The notes under the pieces are model-generated. The model searched no databases. It saw only the letters and a program-made list of their open reading frames with translations, and was not told the DNA's origin. This document shows positions 33,029-41,630 of a stretch of 64,000 nt of DNA, piece by piece; position 1 is the stretch's first letter, and every line of letters starts with the position of its first letter. The stretch comes from CAWELS01 sp964468205 (lineage in GTDB: Bacteria > Acidobacteriota > Terriglobia > Bryobacterales > Bryobacteraceae): NCBI GenBank assembly GCA_964468205.1, contig CAYXVG010000003.1:62001-126000 (forward strand). Reading direction: 5' to 3'. The position numbers and the translations under genes are program-made.

Positions 33029-34674
33029 AAACGTAGATGGTATGGCCGCTCTTCGCTTCCGGTTCCCTCTCGCGGAGCCATGCGAATGTCTGACCGCCGC
33101 CGAGCGAGAAAAGATACGTTACGCTCACGGCGGCTATGCAATCGGCCTTCACTGTCTTTGGTGCCGGGAACCAACCGTAATCGGGATCCATGATAGAGCC
33201 GGTCGGATACACCAAAGTAGGCGAGAAAGGCATTGCTCCTCTCTTCTGGGCTGAGGTAGGACTTGAGCTTCAAGAAGTCCTGACCCCAGTCGATGTTCGA
33301 GTCTACGAGGTAGCGGGGCGCTTGATCGGGTCCGCCGGCGACCGGGCTAAAGTACGCCAGATAGTCGGGGGCAATCCAGGCATGTTCCACCGCGAGAAGC
33401 CCAGCCAGCGCCAATCCGAGGCATCGGGCCCGAAGCCGAACCAGGCCGGCCGCAACCAGGACGGCGAGAAAAGGGTAGAGCGGGAGAAGATGGCGGTGGC
33501 CGATGTTGATGCTGGCGGTCATGGATACGGCCATGATCAGGACCGGAACGAATGCGAGGAGCCACCAGAGGAAATCCAATCTCCTCAGTTTTCCCACCCC
33601 TTCGCGGGCTAGCCGCATCGCCGCTAAAACCACGAGCGCCCCGAGGCCAAGCAGTATCGCGGTCGGGGTCTTCCACAGAAATACCAGTGGAAAGTAGTAC
33701 CACCAACCTTCCAGTGAGCTTTCGCCCATGAGATAGGCCGAATGCCCCCGCCGATTATGGTCTTCGAGCGTCGTAATCCCGAGGAGATAAATGTGGCCGG
33801 GTATGGAAAGCCGTTCTCCGGCCCACGCAAACACCCGCCCGCTGATGAGGCTCCTGTCAACGAATTTGTCCAACCGGGGAGCATACTCCCCGAGCGACCG
33901 CCGGGTTTCCTCGAAATAGGTGAGCGCCACAATGCCTCCCGCCAGGAGAACGGCAACATACATTGCAGGCCCAAGGCGGGCGAAGGATTGGCGCCTGGCG
34001 ACAATCCCCCGCAGAATGTACAGAAGCGGAAGAATGACCAGAAGGATGAGTGCGGAGAACTTCGATGTTATCACCAGTCCGAGGAGGACGCCGGTAAGTA
34101 GCAGTGGCCACCATTTCCGGATGCGCATGTAGTGATCCCAAGCGATACATGTAAGGAAGACGAAGATCGTCGCTATGAGGTCGGTTGCGGCATAATGCCC
34201 GTGGGCCACCATGTTCGGATCAAGCGAGAAGAACGCCAGCGCGAGACCTCCGGCCAGCGCCCCGAACCGCCGGCGCGTCCACAGCGCAAGTATAAGCCCG
34301 AAGGCAAGTGCCAGGCCTGTGAATACGAGCCGGGAGCGAAATAAGATACCGGCAGGACGCTCCCGGTTCCCGTAGAGAAACGGTACAGCGCCGTCCCGGG
34401 GATGACCGTTGCGGTAAGCATCGTACTCCAGCGGCGCCCGCAGATCCATTTCGAGCAAGGGTAGCGCCGCCAGAAGCTTTGCGAGAGGGGGGTGCTCATA
34501 GTTGAACCAGTAGCTTCCATTGGTGAGGTGGTCATAGCCCGCCGCAAGATAGGTGGGCTCGTCATAGGTTGCACTCTCCAGACGGGCGGCATGAATCATC
34601 GCAATGCCCATCCAACCGAGCAAGCCGACAACCGCGATCCAGAAGATGGGAGCCTGCGGCCGGTACTGATACAT
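33012..34674 (-). pseudogene. GT-C membrane glycosyltransferase, paralogue 2, with a one-base frameshift
   Basis: From the ATG at 34674 the frame matches its paralogues (SATYDEPTYLAAGYDHL, EHPPLAKLLAALPL) up to AYFGVSDRLYHGS. It then becomes unrelated arginine-rich sequence, ending at 33025. The neighbouring frame supplies the missing tail, from DPDYGWFPAPK to GHTIYVYDLRN, and stops at 33012. Removing one C from the CCC run (GGG at 33183-33185 on the plus strand) rejoins them into about 553 residues. This is a recent mutation, a sequencing error, or programmed slippage; the rest looks under selection. It starts 15 bases after recR. Confidence 0.8.
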
Positions 34675-34689
34675 ACGCTCAGGTCAGGG

Positions 34690-35289
34690 CTAGACCTCGC
34701 GCCGGTTTTCGAGGGATTTTGACATGGTGACCTCGTCGGCGAAATCCAGATCGCTTCCGACTGGGATGCCAAGGGCGATGCGTGTCACCTTCAGCCCGAG
34801 AGGCTTCAGTAGACGGGAAAGATAGGCCGCCGTTGCTTCGCCCTCCACGGTGGGGTTCGTCGCCAGAATGATCTCTTCCACGTCCACTGATTGCAGCCGT
34901 TCCAGCAGCTCCTTGATGCGAAGCTGCTCCGGTCCGATGCCACGGAGTGGCGAAACGGCTCCGTGCAGCACATGATAGAGTCCCGCGTAGGTGCGGGTAG
35001 TTTCGATGGGGAGGATATTATGGGGCTCTTCCACAACACATAGCAAGCCGCGGTCGCGATGCGGATCGCGGCAGTAAGGGCATAACTCCGAATCGCTGAT
35101 ATTGAAGCAGTTCGAGCATAAACCCAGCTTGTCTTTGACGTCCAGCAGCGCTTGTGCCAGCCGCTCGGCGTCCTCCCGCGCCGTCCGCAGGACATGAAAG
35201 GCCAGCCGTTGGGCGGACTTCTGGCCAATGCCCGGCAGGCGCTTAAACTCCTCGATCAAGTTCGCCAGAGGCTCCGCAAAATCAGGCAT
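34690..35289 (-). CDS. recR: Recombination protein RecR
   Basis: A 199-residue protein of standard length. It has the N-terminal helix-hairpin-helix (RLPGIGQKSAQRLAFHVL), a four-cysteine zinc finger (C58, C61, C70, C73) and a Toprim domain (LLCVVEEPHNILPIE; LATNPTVEGEATA). It acts with RecF and RecO to load RecA at gaps. It is the third gene of the usual dnaX-ybaB-recR group, 21 bases after ybaB. Confidence 0.96.
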   Translation of the reverse strand: MPDFAEPLANLIEEFKRLPGIGQKSAQRLAFHVLRTAREDAERLAQALLDVKDKLGLCSNCFNISDSELCPYCRDPHRDRGLLCVVEEPHNILPIETTRTYAGLYHVLHGAVSPLRGIGPEQLRIKELLERLQSVDVEEIILATNPTVEGEATAAYLSRLLKPLGLKVTRIALGIPVGSDLDFADEVTMSKSLENRREV

Positions 35290-35310
35290 TCCGCGATTTC
35301 CGCCGACCGG

Positions 35311-35616
35311 CTAGAAAAGTCCCGGAGGCAGCCCCATACCGCCTAGCATCCCGCCCATCTTGGACTTGGCTTCCTCGTCCACTTTCTTGGCGGCTTCGTT
35401 GAACGCGGCCATCATCATGTCCTGCAGCATCTCCACGTCGCCGGCCACCTCTTCATCGATGACAACGCCGAGACAATTCTTCTGGCCGTCCATCTTCACG
35501 GTGACCATGCCGCCGCCGGCTGACGCCTCGACCTTGATCTGGGCGATCTCTTCTTGCAAGCGCTGCTGCATTTGCTGCGCCTGCTTAATCATATTCTGCA
35601 TGTTGCCTGGTTTCAT
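35311..35616 (-). CDS. YbaB/EbfC nucleoid-associated protein
   Basis: A 101-residue protein with the family pattern MIKQAQQMQQRLQEEIAQIK, VEASAGGGMVTV and a Met/Gly-rich C-terminus (MGGMLGGMGLPPGLF). It is a small DNA-binding dimer thought to shape the nucleoid. It lies 29 bases after dnaX and directly before recR, the conserved order in many bacteria. Confidence 0.95.
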   Translation of the reverse strand: MKPGNMQNMIKQAQQMQQRLQEEIAQIKVEASAGGGMVTVKMDGQKNCLGVVIDEEVAGDVEMLQDMMMAAFNEAAKKVDEEAKSKMGGMLGGMGLPPGLF

Positions 35617-35645
35617 GAGTCTCCTCGAAAGCCGGCCCGCCGACT

Positions 35646-37409
35646 TTATTGTTTCAGATTTCGAATGGTGCGGATCTGACTACCGGGAAACAGTTCCCGG
35701 AACCGCTTCACCCCGGCGTTTTCGAGCGCCCGCCGCGAAGCCTCCTCGTCCACCTCGGCGCTGGATTGTGACGGCGGAGGAGCCGAGGCGGCCTCGCCAA
35801 TGACGACGCTCACCTTGATCGGACGTCCGGCGACCTTCCGGATCACCTTCTGCAGGTCCGCCGAACGGAGGGCCAACATGAATTCCCGGGTAGCGGTCAG
35901 CTTGAGCTCTCCATCCCGCTCGGAGACATCCGCGTTTTCGATCGCGTCGGCAATAAAAGCCAGGTCCTGCTCCAGAGCTTCCGCATGCAAGCGAGATTTC
36001 CAGTCCGTTTCGCCCGCGGCCGCGGACGCCGCATTTTTCTGTCCGCCGTTGACGGGCGGCCTGGAAGACGACTCCGGCGCGGCCGTTGCCGGATCGGGCT
36101 CGCAATACGGCGCGGAAGGCAACTCTGCCGCGGAAGCCGAAACGTTTCCCGCTGTCTGTGACACCCTTGCGTCGGGGGCTGGTTGGCGGCTCTCTGCTAC
36201 CGGCGCATCGGGAGACTTGGCACGCAGCGGCGTTTGGGTTGCTCCAGACCTGCCCCGATCACCCGAAGCATCGGCCGGCGCCGCTCCGCCAGTCTGAGCG
36301 ATTGCCTCTTCGATCGGCATCAGTCGCCCGGCGTGAACGAGTCTGAGGAGTCCGATTTCCAGATGGAGCCGCGGTTGGAGAGAGAACTGCAAATCGCGAA
36401 AAAGGTCGAGCGACAATTGCAGGTAGCGGGTAAGATCCTCTTCGCTGAACGAGGCTGAGATCTTTGCCAGGCGTTCTTGCTCGGCCTCGGATGCCGCCAC
36501 GAGGCGCGTTCCCGCACCGGCTACCTTGGTTACCAGCAGGTTCCGGAAATAGCGCGAGAGTTCGCGGCTGAAGTGCTGCAGATTCCGCCCGTTGCTCTCC
36601 AATTCCTGGACGATTTCGAGCATCCGGCGGGAGTCATCCCGCTCGAGCGCGTCCGTAACCCGATGCAGCGACCCCAGCGAAAACATGCCGAGCAGGCGTC
36701 GCACTTCTGAAGCGTCCAGCTTCTCTCCACAACAGGCGATCGCCTGGTCGAGCGCCGAGAGGGAATCGCGCACACTGCCCTCACCGGCTTGTGCAAGCAC
36801 TGAATAGGTTTCGTCGCTGGCCTCTACCTGTTCCTGCGCACAGATCCATTTCATGCGGCCGATGATCTCCGCGAAATCGACCGAGCGAAAGGAGAACTGC
36901 TGGCAGCGCGAGGCGATGGTGGTTGGAATTTTGTGCGCTTCTGTCGTGCAAAGCACGAATACCACCCACTCGGGGGGCTCTTCGAGCGTCTTCAACAGCG
37001 CGTTGAAGGCCTCGTTGGTGATCTGGTGGGCCTCGTCGATAATGAAGACTTTGTAGCGGTCTCGCGCCGGCCGATACCTGATGCTCTCACGCAATTCCCG
37101 CATCTCGTTGATGCCCCGGTTGGAGGCCGCGTCAATCTCGATGACATCGACGGAATGGCCGGCGGCAACCTCGATGCAACTCACGCATTTGCCGCAGGGT
37201 GTCGCGGTCGGTCCCTCATCACAATTGAGACAGCGAGCAAGAATGCGGGCGACCGTCGTTTTGCCCGTTCCGCGCTGGCCGGCGAAGATGTAGCCGTGCG
37301 CAATGCGGGACTGGGAAATCGCGTTATTCAGAGTGGTGCGGACGTGTTCCTGCCCAATCAAGTCCGCGAAGGTCTGAGGGCGATATTTGCGGGCGAGTAC
37401 CTGATACAT
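35646..37409 (-). CDS. dnaX: DNA polymerase III subunits gamma and tau
   Basis: 587 residues from the ATG at 37409; the open frame upstream runs through the SRP RNA gene and is not coding. MYQVLARKYRPQTFADLIGQ is the family start. Walker A GQRGTGKT is at 44-51, a zinc-binding cysteine cluster at C60/C63/C72/C75/C78, and DEAHQITNEAFNALLKTLEE carries the DEAH box. The C-terminal part has a Pro/Ala/Ser-rich linker and a tau-like end. It is the clamp-loader ATPase of the replisome. No obvious frameshift signal for a short gamma form was noted. Confidence 0.96.
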   Translation of the reverse strand: MYQVLARKYRPQTFADLIGQEHVRTTLNNAISQSRIAHGYIFAGQRGTGKTTVARILARCLNCDEGPTATPCGKCVSCIEVAAGHSVDVIEIDAASNRGINEMRELRESIRYRPARDRYKVFIIDEAHQITNEAFNALLKTLEEPPEWVVFVLCTTEAHKIPTTIASRCQQFSFRSVDFAEIIGRMKWICAQEQVEASDETYSVLAQAGEGSVRDSLSALDQAIACCGEKLDASEVRRLLGMFSLGSLHRVTDALERDDSRRMLEIVQELESNGRNLQHFSRELSRYFRNLLVTKVAGAGTRLVAASEAEQERLAKISASFSEEDLTRYLQLSLDLFRDLQFSLQPRLHLEIGLLRLVHAGRLMPIEEAIAQTGGAAPADASGDRGRSGATQTPLRAKSPDAPVAESRQPAPDARVSQTAGNVSASAAELPSAPYCEPDPATAAPESSSRPPVNGGQKNAASAAAGETDWKSRLHAEALEQDLAFIADAIENADVSERDGELKLTATREFMLALRSADLQKVIRKVAGRPIKVSVVIGEAASAPPPSQSSAEVDEEASRRALENAGVKRFRELFPGSQIRTIRNLKQ

Positions 37410-37435
37410 GGAGATACGGCCGGAGTAGCAATTGC

Positions 37436-37538
37436 CAGGCCCCGGGTAATCCGCGGCACACGGACTGCACCACTGCCGTTGCTTCCTTCCGGACCTGGCG
37501 GAGTTCGCGGCCGCCCGTTGCACGAAGCCCGGAGCCTG
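37436..37538 (-). ncRNA. ffs: Signal recognition particle RNA (4.5S type)
   Basis: On the minus strand the conserved apical domain reads GCCAGGTCCGGAAGGAAGCA, followed by ACGGCAGTGGTGC and GTGTGCCG. The ends CAGGCTCCGGG and CCCGGGGCCTG form an 11-pair closing stem with one G-U pair, which sets the 103-base limits. It pairs with Ffh to target membrane proteins. It lies 26 bases before the dnaX start and may be co-transcribed with it. Confidence 0.93.
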
Positions 37539-37590
37539 ACAATTCTTTATCGTAACATGCCCTTCCGAAACCGCTTCCAGCGGGCGGGCG

Positions 37591-39435
37591 CTATTCCGGG
37601 CCGCCGCGATAGATAAAGTCCCGGAGGTCATAAATATAGATGGAATAACCCACCTTCTCCACCGGTTCGAGCTCCCGCAGCCAAGCGAAGGTTTCGGCCG
37701 TATTGCTCCACATCCCCATCAACATTGAGGCGCTTACTGCGGCGACACAGTCAAACCGGCTCCCTGGATTGACCTTGTCTGACGAGGGAAGTCCGTGGCC
37801 ACGAATACCATAGTAACGGCCCGAAGCCCCGGCGCCGAACACCACGGTACATCGTCTATCCGTTTTATTTTCTTCAAAGTATCGGGCCAGTTTTTTGACG
37901 TCCTGGCCCCAATCCAGGTTGGAATCGATCAGGATAGCCGCTCCGTTGCCAGGTCCGCCGGCCAGGACATTGAAGAAAGCGAGATAGTGTGGAGCGACGA
38001 ACGCATGCTCAGCCACCAGAAGGGCCCCTGCCGCGAGGATGGTCTTGGTCATTCTGTGCCGGGTGAGAACGACCCCCACGAGGACGAACAGGAACGGGTA
38101 GATCGGCAAGAGGTACCGGTGCCCGATGTTGATCTGTGCCTTCATTGCCAACAGGAAGAACAAAACCGGAGGGATCAGCAGCAGCAGCCAGGCATAGGGT
38201 TCGTTTCGCAATAATGGCCAGCCGGATTGGCGGATACGCCGGACGAGCAGGAAGATGCACGCTCCGAGACCGAACAGCAAGGCCACCGGAGTCTTGACAG
38301 CGAAGGCGGCCGGAAAGTAATTCCAGAAACCTGTCAAGGCCCACTCACCCATCAAGAAGGCGGAGTGCCCAAGCTCGTTGTGCTCCATCTGGTCGTAGAT
38401 TCCACGAAGGAACGAGTGGGCCGGCAGGTGGAAAGTCTTGCCGATCCAGGCGAACAATTTTCCAGGGCGGGTGGTATGATTCACCATTCCTTCGAGCGGA
38501 TAAAGGTCTCCTTGGACAGCGCGGACGGTTTCCGGCCAGTACAGCAGAGCCAATAGCGACAGGGCCACGATGAACAAAAGGAGTACGCTTGTCACGAAGT
38601 GGCGGGCCGAGTAGCCGCGCGGGGCCTGCCACCAGCGCAGCAGGTAGAGCAACGGCAATATTCCGAAGAGAACGAGGCCGGAGAACTTGGACCCCACCGC
38701 GAGCGCTACCATAGTCCCGGCGAGTACCAAATCAAGCCACCGTTTGGTGGAGAGGAACCGGGTCCAGGCTGCGCAACTCAGAAAGAAGAAGATCATTGTG
38801 AGCGCATCGGTGGCAGCGTAGCGGCCGTGGGCGATGACGGACGGATCCAGTGCGAAGAAGAATAGTGCGAGCAGGGCGGCAGAGGCGCCGAAGCGCCGTC
38901 GGCACCAGATCGCCAACACGAGACCAAACAGGACCGTCGCGGCGATAAACGGCGCCCGTCCCTGGAGAAGCAGCCGCTCAGGAGGAACCCTGTTCTGATA
39001 GACGAAGTTCCCGCCAAGGCTGAGATCGCCGATGGTCCAGCGCGTTCCTTCGGCGGGTAACCGCGGATCCAGCGGCCAGAGCGCAAGTCCCGCGATCCAT
39101 TTGGCAAGCGGCGGGTGCTCTTTGTTGAAACGGAAATCACCCAGGACTACCTGGCCATAGCCGCCCAACAGATAAACGCCCTCATCCATCGTGATTGTTT
39201 CGAGTGAGGCGGAGTAGAACATCGTGCCCGCCATCAACACGAGCAGCAGCGCCACACCGCACCAGAACAGCGCCGGCCTGATGGAGTAGCCCGCGGGGAC
39301 CTCCGAGTAGAGAGGAGGCGGCGGATCGAGTGGCTGCTCCGGCGGTGAAGCCTTGAGTTTCGGCGGACCAGCCTCGTGGCTCGACGCCTTCCCGGGGCGG
39401 GGAATCGAAGTTTTGCGTCTTTTCTTCTTGCTCAT
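37591..39435 (-). CDS. GT-C membrane glycosyltransferase (ArnT/PMT-like), paralogue 3
   Basis: A 614-residue protein with a longer basic, proline-rich cytoplasmic N-terminus (about 1-50: SKKKRRKTSIPRPGKASS). The same GT-C core follows: TITMDEGVYLLGGYGQV, EHPPLAKWIAGLAL, many helices, and a tail ending VGYSIYIYDLRDF. It probably works with the two paralogues at 31304-34674, using polyprenyl-linked sugar donors. Acceptor and sugar are unknown. It lies upstream of the SRP RNA and dnaX on the same strand. Confidence 0.85.
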   Translation of the reverse strand: MSKKKRRKTSIPRPGKASSHEAGPPKLKASPPEQPLDPPPPLYSEVPAGYSIRPALFWCGVALLLVLMAGTMFYSASLETITMDEGVYLLGGYGQVVLGDFRFNKEHPPLAKWIAGLALWPLDPRLPAEGTRWTIGDLSLGGNFVYQNRVPPERLLLQGRAPFIAATVLFGLVLAIWCRRRFGASAALLALFFFALDPSVIAHGRYAATDALTMIFFFLSCAAWTRFLSTKRWLDLVLAGTMVALAVGSKFSGLVLFGILPLLYLLRWWQAPRGYSARHFVTSVLLLFIVALSLLALLYWPETVRAVQGDLYPLEGMVNHTTRPGKLFAWIGKTFHLPAHSFLRGIYDQMEHNELGHSAFLMGEWALTGFWNYFPAAFAVKTPVALLFGLGACIFLLVRRIRQSGWPLLRNEPYAWLLLLIPPVLFFLLAMKAQINIGHRYLLPIYPFLFVLVGVVLTRHRMTKTILAAGALLVAEHAFVAPHYLAFFNVLAGGPGNGAAILIDSNLDWGQDVKKLARYFEENKTDRRCTVVFGAGASGRYYGIRGHGLPSSDKVNPGSRFDCVAAVSASMLMGMWSNTAETFAWLRELEPVEKVGYSIYIYDLRDFIYRGGPE

Positions 39436-39549
39436 GGAGTGGATGCGCCGCGGAACAACCTGCTAGTAGCGCACCATTCAGGGACCAACTGCCAGAATAC
39501 TCGACCGGAGCGTACTTCTGCCGGCGGGGCGGCGCCCTCGGTTTGGGTC

Positions 39550-39578
39550 TTGACAGAGAACCCAGGTCCGGGTATTCT
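39550..39578 (+). promoter_or_regulatory. Sigma70-type promoter of the tetR-efflux operon
   Basis: A perfect -35 TTGACA (39550-39555), a 17-base spacer and a -10 TATTCT (39573-39578). Transcription should begin near 39585, leaving a leader of about 30 bases before the regulator ATG at 39615. Confidence 0.7.
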
Positions 39579-39591
39579 GAACACTGTTAAG

Positions 39592-39607
39592 TAACATACT
39601 ATTGTTA
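39592..39607. promoter_or_regulatory. Candidate TetR-type operator TAACA-N6-TGTTA
   Basis: An inverted repeat with perfect 5-base arms and a 6-base centre (TACTAT) just after the predicted transcription start of the regulator. The position fits autorepression by the adjacent TetR-family protein. A second repeat, TTGT-AA-ACAA, lies in the gap before the fusion-protein gene. Confidence 0.45.
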
Positions 39608-39614
39608 TCTCAAG

Positions 39615-40223
39615 ATGGGAATCGCAGAACGCAAAGAGAGACATCGTGAGCAACTCAGGCAGGAGATCCTGGAGGCTGCCCGAGAGCTGTTCGCCGAGGA
39701 GGGATATGAGCACGTCTCAATGCGCAAGATCGCGGATAAGATCGAGTACTCACCGACTACGATCTACCTGTATTTCAAGGACAAAGACGACCTGCTGCAG
39801 CAGATATGCGAAGAGACCTTCGGCCGGCTGATCCAGCGGATTCAGCGGGCCGTTCAGAGTGCGGACGGTCCGATTGAGGGGCTGCGAGCCGGCTGCCGAG
39901 CCTATATCGAATTCGGGGTGGCGTTCCCGCATCATTACCGCATGGTGTTTCTACATCCGGCGTATTCCGAGAGGGAGGATCTGGAGCATTTTGAGAACTC
40001 GAAGGGAGGGCAGGCATTCCAGCTTCTGGAACAGGCAATTCAGGATTGCATCTCTGCCGGCGCCTTGCGGAAAACCGCTGTACGGGAAACCGCGACATCG
40101 TTTTGGGCCATGTTGCACGGCATCACCATGTTGTTGCTGTCCGGCAAACAACTGATGTGGATCACCAAAGATCGTCTTATCGAAAGGAGTTTGGATCTCA
40201 TGATCGACGGGCTGCGTCCGTGA
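39615..40223 (+). CDS. TetR/AcrR-family transcriptional regulator
   Basis: A 202-residue regulator. The N-terminal helix-turn-helix spans about 10-55 (RQEILEAARELFAEEGYEHV; MRKIADKIEYSPTTIYLYFK). The C-terminal ligand-binding half is of the common TetR_C type. It heads the operon with a membrane fusion protein and an RND pump, so it probably represses them until an effector binds. A strong promoter and an inverted repeat lie directly upstream. No clear ribosome-binding site precedes the ATG. Confidence 0.92.
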   Translation: MGIAERKERHREQLRQEILEAARELFAEEGYEHVSMRKIADKIEYSPTTIYLYFKDKDDLLQQICEETFGRLIQRIQRAVQSADGPIEGLRAGCRAYIEFGVAFPHHYRMVFLHPAYSEREDLEHFENSKGGQAFQLLEQAIQDCISAGALRKTAVRETATSFWAMLHGITMLLLSGKQLMWITKDRLIERSLDLMIDGLRP

Positions 40224-40315
40224 TATTTTTTGCGCGCTTGGTTAACGCTGTAAATCTAGAACACGTTGTAAACAATCAATAGGGATGCGAACGGAATCGA
40301 AAGGGGGAGCAAGGT

Positions 40316-41617
40316 ATGGTGTCCGAACGAGTCAGAGCGATCTTCAGGGGCCGGCGCCTATGGTTTGTCGGTGTGGCGGCAATTGCCGCGGCGTCCCTTC
40401 TGATGGCGGCGACCGGGCGTCGGAGCGCCGCCGGAGTCAATGCTGGGGAACCCCGTATTCTCCCGGTACCGATAATGGAAATTCGGGAAGCGGAGTCAGT
40501 AACCTCCAACCGTTTCTATACCGGGACGGTAAGCGCCCGCCGGTCGAGCGATCTCGGCTTCGAGCGGGGGGCGAATATCGTCTCCATCTCGGTGGATGAG
40601 GGCGATCCAGTGCGTGCGGGGCAGCCTCTGGCAGCTCTCGACACGCGTGGTCTGGAGCTTGTGAAGAAGCAGGTTTTCGCTCAGCTCGCCGAGGCGCAAG
40701 CCCGGCTTGAAGAGCTCGAAGCTGGACCGAGACGGGAAGCGATCAACGCAGCGGACGCCCGATGGAGAGAGTTTCGACAGCGCCGCCGGTTAGCGGAGCT
40801 GCAGCGGGAAAGAAGACTGGAACTACTTGCACGCCAGGCCGTATCGAAGGAAGAATTCGAATCGGTGGAGTTCCAGGTGCAGACCCTCGCCGCCGCTGAG
40901 GAAGCCGCCCGGCACGAGCTTGACGAGTTGCTTGCAGGGACTCGCCCGGAAAGGATCGTCTCCCAGCAAGCGGTGGTAGATCAACTCGCGGCACGGTTGG
41001 AGGCTATCCAGCTCGATATCGACAAGAGCGTCCTGCGATCGCCGTTCCGTGGCCGCGTAAGCAGGCGATTCGTGGACGAGGGTACGGTCATTGCCGCCGG
41101 GGATCCGGTACTCGCCGTAGTTGAGGTGGACAATCCCGAGGTTCGGGCCGGTATTCCAGTTGACTTATCCAGAGAGTTGTCGCCCGGTGACCGGTTGCCG
41201 GTCGAAGTTAACGGCACTCTGTACAATGCCGAGTCGCTCTCCATCCTGCCCGAGCTGAACAGCAAAACAAGGTCAGCCACCTTGGTTCTCCGACTGCCGC
41301 CGGAAGCGGCCAGTTCCGTGATTCCCGGCGAAGTAGCCCGCCTTCACTTGCGGCAGGAGCTAAATCTTGACGGCTACTGGCTCCCTACCACAGCGCTGAC
41401 GAAGGGGATTCGCGGGCTCTGGGCTTGTTACGCCCTAGAAACGCTAGAAGACGGCACCAAAGAAGCATACCGGCTTGCCCGCCGCGACGTCGAGATTATG
41501 CACACCGAGAAACACCGCGTTCTGGTGCGGGGAACCGTTCAGCCTGGAGACATCATCGTCGAAAGCGGCGTGAACCGCGTATCGCCCGGCCAGTTGGTGC
41601 GGCCGTCAGAGCGCTAA
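40316..41617 (+). CDS. RND efflux periplasmic adaptor (membrane fusion protein)
   Basis: A 433-residue protein with an N-terminal membrane anchor (about 14-35: RLWFVGVAAIAAASLLMAAT). It has the split biotinyl-lipoyl domain (GANIVSISVDEGDPVRAGQP; LRSPFRGRVSRRFVDEG), a helical hairpin between (about 100-210) and beta-barrel domains after. It bridges the inner-membrane pump and the outer-membrane channel. GGGGGAGCAAGGT precedes the ATG. The RND-channel fusion gene starts 13 bases after its stop. Confidence 0.92.
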   Translation: MVSERVRAIFRGRRLWFVGVAAIAAASLLMAATGRRSAAGVNAGEPRILPVPIMEIREAESVTSNRFYTGTVSARRSSDLGFERGANIVSISVDEGDPVRAGQPLAALDTRGLELVKKQVFAQLAEAQARLEELEAGPRREAINAADARWREFRQRRRLAELQRERRLELLARQAVSKEEFESVEFQVQTLAAAEEAARHELDELLAGTRPERIVSQQAVVDQLAARLEAIQLDIDKSVLRSPFRGRVSRRFVDEGTVIAAGDPVLAVVEVDNPEVRAGIPVDLSRELSPGDRLPVEVNGTLYNAESLSILPELNSKTRSATLVLRLPPEAASSVIPGEVARLHLRQELNLDGYWLPTTALTKGIRGLWACYALETLEDGTKEAYRLARRDVEIMHTEKHRVLVRGTVQPGDIIVESGVNRVSPGQLVRPSER

Positions 41618-41630
41618 CGGGGAAGACACC

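Noticed and set aside
37410..37631. N-terminal extension of the dnaX frame
   Set aside because: It runs through the SRP RNA gene; the DnaX family start is at 37409.
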